NCBI GenBank assembly: GCA_946221065.1
Contig: CAMIIO010000003.1
Coordinates: 186,001-250,000, forward strand
Length of the DNA: 64,000 nt
Origin: an uncultured Rothia sp.
GTDB lineage: Bacteria > Actinomycetota > Actinomycetes > Actinomycetales > Micrococcaceae
Direction of reading: 5' to 3'
The notes beneath the pieces were generated by a model. The model searched no databases. It was not told where the DNA came from and saw nothing but the letters and a program-made list of their open reading frames with translations. The translations under genes and the position numbers were made by a program. The first letter of the stretch is position 1, and every line of letters begins with the position of its first letter. Of the stretch, positions 52,548-60,952 are shown in pieces.

Positions 52548-53087
52548 ATGAAGATTGGCATTATTTTAGGTTCAACCCGCGAGGGACGGGTGGGAGAACA
52601 GGTAGCTCAGTGGGTTGCTGCGCTGGCGAACCAGCGTGACTCTGCTGCTAGCTATGAGTTGATTGATCTATTGCACTATGATTTGCCGTTCTTCACCGGT
52701 GCAGTGCCTCCTCGTGCTGTCAAGAAGCAATACAACGATGCGCGCGTTGCCAAGTGGTCAGAAAAGATCGACAGCTTTGATGGCTTTGTTTTTGTGACCC
52801 CCGAATACAACCAGTGCCCGCCTGCTCCGTTCAAGAACGCCTTTGATACCTTGGGTGAAGAATGGTCAGATAAGGGTATTGCGCTAGTTGGGTATGGCTA
52901 CCACGGTGGCTTGAACTCTATGAAGGCTTGGCGGCAGATTGTCTCCGGCTTTACCAAGAACGTTGCCGAGAATCAGGTTTCTTTCAACCTGGGTAAGGAG
53001 CTGAAGGACGGTAAGTTTATTCCGGCGCAGGGCCAGGAATCTTCTGTGCATGAGGTTTTGGATGAACTGGAAGCTTTGCTGAAGTAA
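52548..53087 (+). CDS. NADPH-dependent FMN reductase family protein
   Basis: Flavodoxin-fold oxidoreductase of 179 residues: phosphate-binding loop ILGSTREGRVGEQVA, VTPEYNQCPPAPFKNAFD and GYGYHGGLNSMKAWRQ, typical of the azoreductase/chromate-reductase-like FMN_red family. ATG 52548 has AAGGAG upstream. Likely reduces quinones or other acceptors with NAD(P)H; the substrate is unknown. Convergent with the next flavodoxin-like gene. Confidence 0.88.
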   Translation: MKIGIILGSTREGRVGEQVAQWVAALANQRDSAASYELIDLLHYDLPFFTGAVPPRAVKKQYNDARVAKWSEKIDSFDGFVFVTPEYNQCPPAPFKNAFDTLGEEWSDKGIALVGYGYHGGLNSMKAWRQIVSGFTKNVAENQVSFNLGKELKDGKFIPAQGQESSVHEVLDELEALLK

Positions 53088-53104
53088 GCGCTGTAGAGGT
53101 AACA

Positions 53105-53147
53105 ATAATGCCGGTCACGAGGAAATCTCGTGGCCGGCATCATTATT
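53105..53147. terminator. Bidirectional terminator between the two flavoprotein genes
   Basis: Stem ATGCCGGTCACGAG / CTCGTGGCCGGCAT (one G-U pair), with A/T-rich flanks on both sides. Confidence 0.85.
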
Positions 53148-53157
53148 AGGAGCGTGC

Positions 53158-53736
53158 TTATTCAGCCAAGTATTTTTCTACCTGTTCTACGAGTGGCTTG
53201 ATGTCTTCACGGTTGGAGTAGTCTCCACCGCCGTTGTCAAAGGACTCGATCATCTGCTTATCGTATTCGTTGGCGTGAGGCTTGAGTTTATAAGCGGTGC
53301 GGACGCCGGCAAGAACGGTTTTGTGGGTGCGTGTCATGTCGCTGAGGTCTAGTCCGCCACGGTAGTGGTAGGCGGGGCACCCTTCAATCATGTCTTTTTT
53401 GTAGCTCTTGAGCACTCGGTTATCGAGGTATTCACGCGGGTAGACGGCGGTGCCGTTGAAGGATACGGTAAAGAATGCGCGGTGAGGTACTTTGAGCATG
53501 GCTTCGCGTCGTTTACGCAGGGTGGGTGCGCCGGTGAGGAAGCCGCCGAGATAGCTTGCCCCAATAATCAAAACGTCTGCAGATTCGATGAGTTCATCAG
53601 TGGCCTCTGCAACGCTGGAAAGCTCTACTGTGGGGTTGGCGTCGAGGGCACGGAGGTCTTCTGCGATCCAGTTGGAGTAGCGTTCGGTGAAGCCGTAGTT
53701 GGAACCGTAGATAATGACTACTTTTTTGTTGCTCAC
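53158..53736 (-). CDS. Flavodoxin-domain protein (HemG-like)
   Basis: 192 residues with an FMN-binding loop IYGSNYGFTERYSNWIAEDL and VLIIGASYLGGFLTGAPTLR. It resembles flavodoxin-like protoporphyrinogen-oxidase (HemG) proteins, but no heme genes are nearby, so the role is not assigned. GTG start at 53736 with a weak ribosome binding site. Confidence 0.8.
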   Translation of the reverse strand: MSNKKVVIIYGSNYGFTERYSNWIAEDLRALDANPTVELSSVAEATDELIESADVLIIGASYLGGFLTGAPTLRKRREAMLKVPHRAFFTVSFNGTAVYPREYLDNRVLKSYKKDMIEGCPAYHYRGGLDLSDMTRTHKTVLAGVRTAYKLKPHANEYDKQMIESFDNGGGDYSNREDIKPLVEQVEKYLAE

Positions 53737-54130
53737 TGATGTCTCATTCGCTTGGGTTGCCTAGCTTGGTGGGCTGGCAAGGGGATGGATATTTATTTCA
53801 CTTGCCAGAATAGAGCATTGCCGCGGTGGATAAAACCTTGGAGGTCTTTGGTGACGGTGTGCTGACATGTTGCGTCTTTTAGCTTCGTGGAGCGTAAAAG
53901 AGGTTAATATGTGCGTTGATGTGGGTTTACAAGTGTGCAGAGTGCAGTACATGAGATGCAGATAACATAATGAGAGCCTTCTTCGCGTTAGAATAGGTTT
54001 TATATGTGGTGACGTGATGGAAATAATGTGAACATGTGGGAAATGCCGTGTTAACAAACATATCTATCTCAGGACGCACAATCGTCAGCACACCGCTACA
54101 AAAGCTCACTTCTTACTAAGGTTTATATCC
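53737..54130. other. 394-bp intergenic interval before pyk
   Basis: No gene supported. It contains an inverted repeat CTGGCAAG / CTTGCCAG (about 53774-53808) and a TAGAAT -10-like box at 53989-53994 that could belong to pyk, leaving a leader of about 130 nt. The A/T-rich right part reads GTGAACATGTGGGAAATG. No riboswitch consensus recognised. Confidence 0.5.
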
Positions 54131-55615
54131 ATGAGACGCGCAAAGATCGTATGTACTATTGGTCCAGCTATTTCAACACCAGAGAAACTAGCTGCTGCTA
54201 TTGAGGCGGGCATGAACGTTGCCCGACTCAACATGAGCCACGGAACCCATGAGGTTCACATCGAGTCTTTCAACAACCTGCGTGAACAGAGCGAAAAACT
54301 GGGTAAGAATGTTGCGATTCTTGCCGACTTACAGGGACCCAAAATTCGCCTGGAAACCTTTAAGAATGGTTCCGAGGTTCTTGAAGCCGGAGACACCTTC
54401 AAAATCACCGTAGACGACGTCGAAGGAACCAAGGAAATCTGCGGCACGACTTTTAAGGGACTACCCGGCGACGTTAAACCCGGGGACACCCTGCTGGTAG
54501 ATGACGGAAAGATTCGCCTACAAGCAATAGAGGTTGACGAACGCACCGTGACCACGCGCGTTATTGTGGGCGGACCCATCTCTAACAACAAGGGTATTAA
54601 CCTTCCCGGCGTCGCCGTCTCCATTCCCGCACTCACCGAAAAAGACGAGCGTGACCTCCGCTTTGCACTGAAGCTCGGCGTCGATATTATTGCCCTCTCC
54701 TTCGTGCGTTTTGGCGATGACATCAACCGGGTTCACGAAATCATGGAAGAAGAAGGCATTAAGCTTCCCGTGATCGCCAAGATTGAGAAACCGCAAGCTG
54801 TGGAGAACCTGCAGGACATCGTAGATCGTTTTGACGGCATTATGGTTGCCCGCGGCGATCTTGGCGTGGAGTTCCCGCTGGAAGAAGTACCCCTGGTTCA
54901 GAAGCGTGCAATTGAGCTGGCACGCCGCTGGGCTAAGCCGGTCATCGTGGCAACTCAGGTGCTAGAAACCATGATTAACAACCCCACCCCAACCCGCGCG
55001 GAAGCCTCCGACTGCGCTAACGCTATTCTTGACGGCGCCGACGCGGTGATGCTCTCGGGCGAAACTTCGGTGGGTAAGTACCCGATTATTACTATTCAGA
55101 CGATGGCACGCATCGTGAAGTCCACCGAGGAGCGCGGCCTGTACCGTGTACCGCAGCTGGGTACCTCTCCTAAAACCCGTGGCGGTGCGATTACTCGCGC
55201 GGCAGCAAATGTGGCAAATCAGCTGGGCGTTGAATACATCTGTGCCTTCACCCAGTCCGGTGACACCGCTCGCCGTTTGGCTCGCTTGCGCCCCGAACAG
55301 CCGGTGCTTGCCTTCACCTCTGATCCCAAGGTTCGCGCCTTCTTATCCCTGCTATGGGGTGTGCATACCGTGCAAGCTCCGGTAGCGCAGGACACCGACG
55401 AGATGACCGCCCTAGTTGACCGTTACCTCCTGGCCCACGGCTTGGCTGAACCGGGCAAACTGATTGTGATGGCAGCCGGCTCACCTCCCGGCGTCGCCGG
55501 CTCCACCAACCTGTTAAAGGTTCACCGTATTGGCGATCTCGACGACGCCGGCGCGGTACTGCCCGAAGAACGCGAGAAGCTCTCGCCCTGGTCGGAAGAT
55601 AAGTTCGTTCGCTAA
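54131..55615 (+). CDS. pyk: Pyruvate kinase
   Basis: Final glycolytic step, phosphoenolpyruvate + ADP to pyruvate + ATP. MRRAKIVCTIGPA start, ARLNMSHGTHE, ILADLQGPKIR, the active-site IAKIEKPQAVENL, DGIMVARGDLGVE and MLSGETSVGKYP. Length 494. ATG 54131. Monocistronic, followed by a bidirectional terminator shared with thiC. Confidence 0.97.
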   Translation: MRRAKIVCTIGPAISTPEKLAAAIEAGMNVARLNMSHGTHEVHIESFNNLREQSEKLGKNVAILADLQGPKIRLETFKNGSEVLEAGDTFKITVDDVEGTKEICGTTFKGLPGDVKPGDTLLVDDGKIRLQAIEVDERTVTTRVIVGGPISNNKGINLPGVAVSIPALTEKDERDLRFALKLGVDIIALSFVRFGDDINRVHEIMEEEGIKLPVIAKIEKPQAVENLQDIVDRFDGIMVARGDLGVEFPLEEVPLVQKRAIELARRWAKPVIVATQVLETMINNPTPTRAEASDCANAILDGADAVMLSGETSVGKYPIITIQTMARIVKSTEERGLYRVPQLGTSPKTRGGAITRAAANVANQLGVEYICAFTQSGDTARRLARLRPEQPVLAFTSDPKVRAFLSLLWGVHTVQAPVAQDTDEMTALVDRYLLAHGLAEPGKLIVMAAGSPPGVAGSTNLLKVHRIGDLDDAGAVLPEEREKLSPWSEDKFVR

Positions 55616-55677
55616 ACCGTTGATCTTTTACGTGTAACTAGCTTACGAGTTAATACATGTAGGAAAAACAACAGCAG

Positions 55678-55715
55678 AAGGGGCGTGAGAGATTCCAGAA
55701 TCTCTCACGCCCCTT
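55678..55715. terminator. Bidirectional terminator between pyk and thiC
   Basis: Perfect 17-bp arms AAGGGGCGTGAGAGATT / AATCTCTCACGCCCCTT around CCAG. Confidence 0.88.
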
Positions 55716-55745
55716 CCCGCGCCTACGAGCGTTTAACCTCTGTGG

Positions 55746-57485
55746 CTATTGCTGCGAGGAGCTAGGCTGACCAACCTTAGGCTCTTCCAAGTACACTTTG
55801 GCACCCTGTTGCAAAAATTCCTCGGACTTCTGCGCCATACCCACAATTGCTTCCTGCGACTCCGCTCCACCAAACTGGTCACGGATATCCTGCGAGATAC
55901 GCATGGAACAGAACTTCGGCCCACACATCGAACAGAAGTGCGCGGTCTTTGCCGGTTCCGCCGGTAGCGTCTCGTCGTGGTATTCCACCGCGGTATCGGG
56001 ATCTAGGGAGAGATTGAACTGGTCGTGCCAGCGGAACTCAAAGCGGGCCTTCGAAAGAGCATCATCACGCTCGGAAGCACCGGGGTGCCCCTTGGCAAGA
56101 TCTGCGGCGTGCGCGGCAATCTTATAGGTGATAACACCGGTCTTAACATCGTCCTTATTAGGCAAACCCAGGTGCTCCTTAGGCGTCACATAACAGAGCA
56201 TAGCGGTACCGTAGCGTGCAATCTCGGTGGCACCGATAGCGGAGGTAATGTGGTCGTACCCCGGGGCAATATCGGTAACCAGCGGGCCTAGCGTATAGAA
56301 AGGAGCACCCTTGCACAGCTCCTGCTGACGTTCAATATTCTCTCGAACCATGTGGAAAGGCACGTGACCGGGACCTTCTACCATCACCTGAACATCGTAT
56401 TCCCAGGCACGCTGAGTAAGTTCTGCCAGAGTATCTAGCTCCGCAAACTGGGCGGCATCGTTAGCATCGGCAATTGACCCCGGACGCAAACCATCACCCA
56501 GCGAGAAAGCAACATCATACTTAGCAAAAATTTCGCAAAGCTCATCAAAATGCGTGTACGCAAAGTTCTCCTGATGATGAGCCAGACACCAACCAGCCAT
56601 AATCGAACCACCGCGAGAAACAATACCGGTCACGCGCTCTGCCATTAACGGCACGTAGCGCAAAAGCACACCGGCGTGAATCGTCATATAATCCACACCC
56701 TGCTCACACTGCTCAATCACGGTGTCACGGAAAATCTCCCAGGTAAGCTTATGCGCCTCACCATTGACTTTTTCTAGCGCCTGATAAATCGGCACAGTAC
56801 CAATGGGCACGGGGGAGTTACGCAAAATCCACTCGCGGGTGGTATGGATGTCATCACCGGTAGAAAGATCCATCACGGTGTCGGCACCCCACTTGGTAGC
56901 CCACTTCATCTTATCCACTTCCTCCTCAATGGAAGAAGTGACCGCCGAGTTACCAATGTTGCCGTTAATCTTCACCAAGAAAGCCTTACCAATAATCATT
57001 GGCTCACTTTCGGGGTGGTTAATATTTGCCGGAATAATCGCGCGCCCGGCGGCAAGCTCGCTACGCACCAGCTCCACATCGCAATTTTCGCGCAGCGCTA
57101 CATATCGCATCTCGGGAGTGATGATTCCCTGGCGGGCGTAGTGCATCTGGGTAACGGTCTTACCCTCCTTGGCACGCAGGGGAGTATGCTCGCGCCCCTT
57201 CCACTCTAGCGACGCCGCACCACGACGAACTGCCGAGCGTCCGTCGTCGTGTAGGTTGCGCTCGCGCCCCCGGTACTCTTCGACGTCGTCCCGGTCCAGG
57301 ATCCATTGTTGGCGGTATGGTTCTAGCCCCTTGAGCGAGTCGCTTCCGGGGCCTTCTGTTCGGTAGGTAACCAGTGGTTCATTTTTTTCTCCGTTGGGGC
57401 TGTCACTGAGGTGGATCTCGGTAACGGGCACACGGATGCCATGTTCTGAATCGGTTACATACGCAAGTTTGTGTGAAGAATTCAC
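55746..57485 (-). CDS. thiC: Phosphomethylpyrimidine synthase
   Basis: Radical-SAM-type enzyme converting aminoimidazole ribotide to the thiamine pyrimidine HMP-P. The unusual C-terminal cluster motif is CSMCGPKFC. Also seen: GTVPIYQALEKVNG, TIHAGVLLRYVP, SRGGSIMAGWCLAHHQENF, SLGDGLRPGSIADAND and VEGPGHVPFHMV. Length 579. The GTG start at 57485 has AGGAG seven bases upstream, just outside a TPP riboswitch. No other thi gene is in the window. Confidence 0.96.
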   Translation of the reverse strand: MNSSHKLAYVTDSEHGIRVPVTEIHLSDSPNGEKNEPLVTYRTEGPGSDSLKGLEPYRQQWILDRDDVEEYRGRERNLHDDGRSAVRRGAASLEWKGREHTPLRAKEGKTVTQMHYARQGIITPEMRYVALRENCDVELVRSELAAGRAIIPANINHPESEPMIIGKAFLVKINGNIGNSAVTSSIEEEVDKMKWATKWGADTVMDLSTGDDIHTTREWILRNSPVPIGTVPIYQALEKVNGEAHKLTWEIFRDTVIEQCEQGVDYMTIHAGVLLRYVPLMAERVTGIVSRGGSIMAGWCLAHHQENFAYTHFDELCEIFAKYDVAFSLGDGLRPGSIADANDAAQFAELDTLAELTQRAWEYDVQVMVEGPGHVPFHMVRENIERQQELCKGAPFYTLGPLVTDIAPGYDHITSAIGATEIARYGTAMLCYVTPKEHLGLPNKDDVKTGVITYKIAAHAADLAKGHPGASERDDALSKARFEFRWHDQFNLSLDPDTAVEYHDETLPAEPAKTAHFCSMCGPKFCSMRISQDIRDQFGGAESQEAIVGMAQKSEEFLQQGAKVYLEEPKVGQPSSSQQ

Positions 57486-57497
57486 AGAATAACTCCT

Positions 57498-57594
57498 ACT
57501 TCCTTCGCCGGTGCTAGCCGGGCAGGTTCAACGGTGGTGAAGTAGCGATAACTCCATCTCAGCTCCCTGCTGGGAGCCCCCGTGTGGACTCTTT
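57498..57594 (-). promoter_or_regulatory. TPP riboswitch (THI element) upstream of thiC
   Basis: On the minus strand, CACGGGGGCTCC, GAGCTGAGATGGAG, CACCGTTGAACCTG and CCGGCTAGCACCGGCGAAGG appear in the order of the thiamine-pyrophosphate aptamer. The thiC ribosome binding site (AGTAGGAG) follows directly, so control of translation start is plausible. End positions are approximate. Confidence 0.93.
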
Positions 57595-57600
57595 TAGCCT

Positions 57601-57857
57601 AACGAGTATGCGCAGGTGGTGGCGAATCTTGCCGGCAACATGTCAGCATATTACGGGCAACCTTTCGGGGAGTAAGAAGAGTGTGCAAACTATCAAAGAG
57701 CGCCCTTAAGGGATGGTAGCTCTCCAAAGTTTACGATGTTGAAATGCAGGTTGGGGGCACGTTGATTTGGGTGTGCCGCGTTCCGATTTCACTTTTGGCC
57801 TCTGGCGTTGTACAGTAGTAGAGCAGTCAACGCCGTGATGGTGTTGATAACGCACTT
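57601..57857. other. Intergenic interval between thiC and tRNA-Leu
   Basis: No gene supported. A possible tRNA promoter is TTCACT (57788-57793) with TACAGT (57811-57816), spacer 17. On the left it must hold the thiC promoter, not clearly recognised. Confidence 0.45.
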
Positions 57858-57940
57858 GCCCAAGTGGCGGAATTGGCAGACGCGCCGCACTCAAAATGCG
57901 GTTCTTAGGAGTGTGGGTTCGAGTCCCACCTTGGGCACCA
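57858..57940 (+). tRNA. tRNA-Leu (CAA), CCA encoded
   Basis: Acceptor GCCCAAG/CTTGGGC, Leu-type D-arm, anticodon stem CCGCA/TGCGG with loop CTCAAAA and anticodon CAA, variable arm TTCTTAGGAGTGT, T-arm GGGTTCGAGTCCC. CCA is encoded, unlike the other tRNAs here. Confidence 0.95.
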
Positions 57941-57944
57941 TGAT

Positions 57945-57978
57945 AACCCTCTCACAGAAATGTGAGAGGGTTTTTTGT
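57945..57978 (+). terminator. Terminator after tRNA-Leu
   Basis: Perfect 12-bp arms AACCCTCTCACA / TGTGAGAGGGTT with GAAA tetraloop and a run of T. Confidence 0.92.
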
Positions 57979-58064
57979 TGGTGTAAGATTTTCTAGTTCT
58001 GTGCAAAGTCTGCCTATACATGGGAAGATGAAGAAGCAGAGAGAATAATCTGAAGGAGCGTGGC

Positions 58065-58679
58065 ATGTCAACGGAGACAGCAACAGATTCAGCAAGCGAA
58101 GAACCTCAACCCGAGCGAACGGTAGTCGTTGCTGAAGACGAGGCACTGATCAGAATGGATATCGTTGAAATCCTCCAAGATCAAGGATTCACAGTAGTTG
58201 CTGAGGCGGACAACGGGCAGCGAGCACTAGAACTCGCGGAAGAACATCAGCCAGACCTGGTACTTATGGACGTCAAAATGCCCATCATGGATGGCATTAC
58301 CGCAGCCGAGGAAATCAACAAAAAACAGCTGGCACCGGTTGTTCTTTTAACCGCCTTCAGCCAAAAAGAGCTGGTGGATCGAGCCGCCGAAGCGGGTGCT
58401 ATGGCATATGTAGTCAAGCCCTTTAGCCCGCAAGACCTCATCCCCGCCATCGAAGTCGCCATGAGCCGATACGATCAGATTAAAGCGCTCCAAAACGAAG
58501 TCTCATCGGTCAAAGAACAATTTGAGACGCGCAAACAAGTAGAACGCGCAAAGTCCCTACTGGTCAACAAGATGGGCCTCACCGAGCCCGAAGCCTTCCG
58601 ATGGATACAAAAAACTTCCATGGACCGCAGGCTCTCCATGCGAGAAGTCGCGGAAACTATCATCAACCAGGTTTCCTAG
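58065..58679 (+). CDS. pdtaR: ANTAR-domain response regulator (PdtaR-like)
   Basis: Two-component regulator acting on RNA antitermination. The receiver domain (about 20-135) has the acidic pair in VVAEDEALIR, phospho-acceptor Asp in LVLMDVKMPIMDG, Thr in LLTAFS and Lys in YVVKPF. A helical linker leads to the C-terminal ANTAR domain (ERAKSLLVNKMGLTEPEAFRWIQKTSMDRRLSMREVA). GAAGGAG precedes ATG 58065. Length 204. The partner kinase is not adjacent. ANTAR proteins bind paired hexaloop hairpins in mRNA leaders. Confidence 0.93.
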   Translation: MSTETATDSASEEPQPERTVVVAEDEALIRMDIVEILQDQGFTVVAEADNGQRALELAEEHQPDLVLMDVKMPIMDGITAAEEINKKQLAPVVLLTAFSQKELVDRAAEAGAMAYVVKPFSPQDLIPAIEVAMSRYDQIKALQNEVSSVKEQFETRKQVERAKSLLVNKMGLTEPEAFRWIQKTSMDRRLSMREVAETIINQVS

Positions 58680-58695
58680 ACACTACACAAGATAT

Positions 58696-58737
58696 AAAAA
58701 TGGTGGGGCATCCTTGAGAGGATGCCCCACCATTTTT
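58696..58737. terminator. Bidirectional terminator after the ANTAR gene
   Basis: Perfect 18-bp arms AAAAATGGTGGGGCATCC / GGATGCCCCACCATTTTT around a six-base loop. Shared with the small gene on the minus strand, whose stop codon ends at its edge. Confidence 0.9.
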
Positions 58738-58898
58738 TATTTTTTCTTCGAACCGGACTCTGAGGTAAAACCAATACCCCAGAGCGTTACCGCACAGCTG
58801 AGACTCACGCCTAGCCACCACCAACCGCCGTTTTGCATGGCGGTGACTAGCAGAAGCAGAGTAAGAATAAGAAAGCCTATGCCTATTTTTTGACGCAT
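58737..58898 (-). CDS. Small membrane protein, 53 residues
   Basis: ATG 58898 preceded by AAGGTAAGGTAG opens a frame MRQKIGIGFLILTLLLLVTA, then QNGGWWWLG, a second hydrophobic stretch, and a lysine tail ending in TAA at 58737. Two membrane segments, probably N- and C-termini on the same side. No recognised family. A good ribosome binding site, protein-like hydrophobic pattern and a shared terminator support it as a real gene. It lies downstream of the symporter on the same strand. Confidence 0.65.
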   Translation of the reverse strand: MRQKIGIGFLILTLLLLVTAMQNGGWWWLGVSLSCAVTLWGIGFTSESGSKKK

Positions 58899-58931
58899 AG
58901 TTCTACCTTACCTTTGCTGTACCGCTGAGCC

Positions 58932-60209
58932 TTAAGCGTGGCTAGTTTCGGTTACTTTCTCAAACTCCGCTGCGGAAGTACTGGATGCCGCGACGTCGTC
59001 GTCAGAGAAACGCTTACCAACCTTGTCGATGATGGCGGCAATGGTGGCATCCCCGGTTACATTGGTGGCGGTGCCAAAGGAATCTTGTGCCATGTAGAGC
59101 GCAATCATGAGGGCAATCATGGCATCGTCAAAGCCGAGCATGGACTGTAGCAGACCAATAGCTGCCATCACGCCACCGCCGGGCACGCCGGGTGCTGCCA
59201 CCATAACCACACCGAGCATGAAGATTAGCGGGATGAGCGCGGTAAAGCTCAGGGATCCGGTGGTCATAAAGACGACGGCGACGGCGCAAGAGGTAATAGT
59301 AATCATCGAGCCGGAGAGGTGAATGGTGGCGCACAATGGAATAACGAATCCTGCAATACGATCCGAGACTCCCAGGGTCTTCGTAGAACGTAAGGTAACC
59401 GGAATGGTTGCTGCTGAAGATTGAGTGCCGAGGGCGGTGAAGTACGCGGGAAGCATCTTACGAATCATTGCAAAAGGGTTACGTTGCGTGATGGCGCCGG
59501 ATGCGGTGTATTGGATGAGCAGCATGGTCCAGTGCAACAGAATAACCATCACAAACACCTTGCCGAAGACAGCGATGATGGTTGCTACCTCACCGGCAAG
59601 TGTCATGTTAGCGAAGATACCCACAATGTGCAGGGGGAGTAGGGGGATGATGACGACGCTGAGTAGTTTCTCGATGATGGTTTGGAAATCCACAAAGACG
59701 TTGAGAAGGTTTTTGGTTTTCAACGCGGTCAAACCCAGTCCAAGGATAAAGGAGAGTACTAGCGCGGTGGTGACGTCAAAGAGCGGGGTGAGCTCAAAAG
59801 AAATATAACCGGTGGAGAGTGCTTCTTCAGGGTTGTCAAAGGAGGTGAGCTGTTGACCTTTAAGCAGTACCGGGTAGAGGAAGTAGGCGCAGGTTAGCGC
59901 GAGGAATCCTGCGCAGAGGCTGGAAAAGTATGAGAGCCCAACGGTGGTGCCGAGGAGTTTTCCTGCTCCGGAAGCTAGGGATCCGATACCGGGCACAATA
60001 AAGCCGATAATAATGAGCGGAATGGCGAAGCTAAGGAAGGCACTAAAGATCGTGGAGAAGGATACAAAGATCTGCACGATGGCATCGGAAGGTAGCGCCG
60101 TACCCAGGGCGTTGTTGACGCCGTCGATGAGCCCTGGGGTGAATGAGCCAAGCAAGATTCCGGTGAGGATAGCAATAACGATCCAGCCGAGCAGGGGGAC
60201 CTTCTTCAT
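58932..60209 (-). CDS. Dicarboxylate/amino acid:cation symporter
   Basis: DAACS (GltP/SstT-type) secondary transporter, 425 residues, about eight membrane helices plus re-entrant loops. Signature ALGTQSSAATIPVTLRSTKTLGV (serine-rich loop HP1) and GVPGGGVMAAIGLL (HP2 region). AAGGAG precedes ATG 60209. Substrate (glutamate, serine/threonine or C4-dicarboxylate) is not readable. The A/T-rich region upstream (60240-60310) has imperfect repeats of AATATAT-GTAC and probably the promoter. Confidence 0.9.
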   Translation of the reverse strand: MKKVPLLGWIVIAILTGILLGSFTPGLIDGVNNALGTALPSDAIVQIFVSFSTIFSAFLSFAIPLIIIGFIVPGIGSLASGAGKLLGTTVGLSYFSSLCAGFLALTCAYFLYPVLLKGQQLTSFDNPEEALSTGYISFELTPLFDVTTALVLSFILGLGLTALKTKNLLNVFVDFQTIIEKLLSVVIIPLLPLHIVGIFANMTLAGEVATIIAVFGKVFVMVILLHWTMLLIQYTASGAITQRNPFAMIRKMLPAYFTALGTQSSAATIPVTLRSTKTLGVSDRIAGFVIPLCATIHLSGSMITITSCAVAVVFMTTGSLSFTALIPLIFMLGVVMVAAPGVPGGGVMAAIGLLQSMLGFDDAMIALMIALYMAQDSFGTATNVTGDATIAAIIDKVGKRFSDDDVAASSTSAAEFEKVTETSHA

Positions 60210-60385
60210 GGGGTCTCCTTTGGAGGGGTGTGAGGGGTATGAAACCGCCGATTTTGTAATATATATTCGTACATGCTACTAAAAATGCATTATAGATGAA
60301 TATATGTACGCGACATTTGGGCACAACATGAATAAGAACACATTGGCCCTGGCAGATTTCCCACCCCTGCTACCCGGCTCGTATT

Positions 60386-60844
60386 CTATGACTGCGGGCG
60401 GGAAATGAAGCTGTTAGTCATGCGCCCCACGCTAATCAGCCGATCTTGTTCATCACGCACTTCAATGTGATGAACGCATTGAGTACGCCCAATTTTATAG
60501 GCGGTGCAGACTGCTCGAACCCTACCTTGTAGCCCGGGGCGAAGGTGGCTCACACTGATTTCAGAGCCGACGGCAACTCGCTGGGAGCCTGCCGCCACAT
60601 TGGCAGCAAAAGATCCAAGGGTCTCTATGAGCGCGGCAGTGGCGCCACCGTGTAAAAATCCTACAGCCTGCGTATTTCCTGCAACGGGCATAGTAGCCAC
60701 GGCACGTTCGGCGGTGAGCTCTTCAAAAATAATGTTGAGTTTAGGAATGAGAGTACCTAGACCCATTGCTCTGAATTCATCGTGAAATTCTTGAGGTACT
60801 CCGCACCGGATGAGTTCTTCGGTGAAGTCTACTGTTTCCGTCAT
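60386..60844 (-). CDS. PaaI-family hotdog thioesterase
   Basis: 152 residues with the hotdog-fold active-site segment NTQAVGFLHGGATAALIETLGS (HGG and Glu) and the C-terminal strand VHHIEVRDEQDRLISVGRMT. Acts on acyl- or aryl-CoA thioesters in known relatives; substrate here unknown. ATG 60844 or 60847 after AAGGAAG. Divergent from polA. Confidence 0.88.
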   Translation of the reverse strand: MTETVDFTEELIRCGVPQEFHDEFRAMGLGTLIPKLNIIFEELTAERAVATMPVAGNTQAVGFLHGGATAALIETLGSFAANVAAGSQRVAVGSEISVSHLRPGLQGRVRAVCTAYKIGRTQCVHHIEVRDEQDRLISVGRMTNSFISRPQS

Positions 60845-60952
60845 CATCTTCCTTGGATAGCGTGTAGTGGTGAATGCCTTTTGCATTATGCGCTATGGGT
60901 AAAGGCTCAAGCAACATGGTGAGGTGCCGCCGAACCGTTTAGGATAGTAAGC

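Noticed and set aside
60240..60310. A/T-rich direct/inverted repeats (AATATAT...GTAC) as a replication origin or att site
   Set aside because: Repeats are short and imperfect, with no DnaA boxes, integrase or tRNA end; more likely a promoter region.
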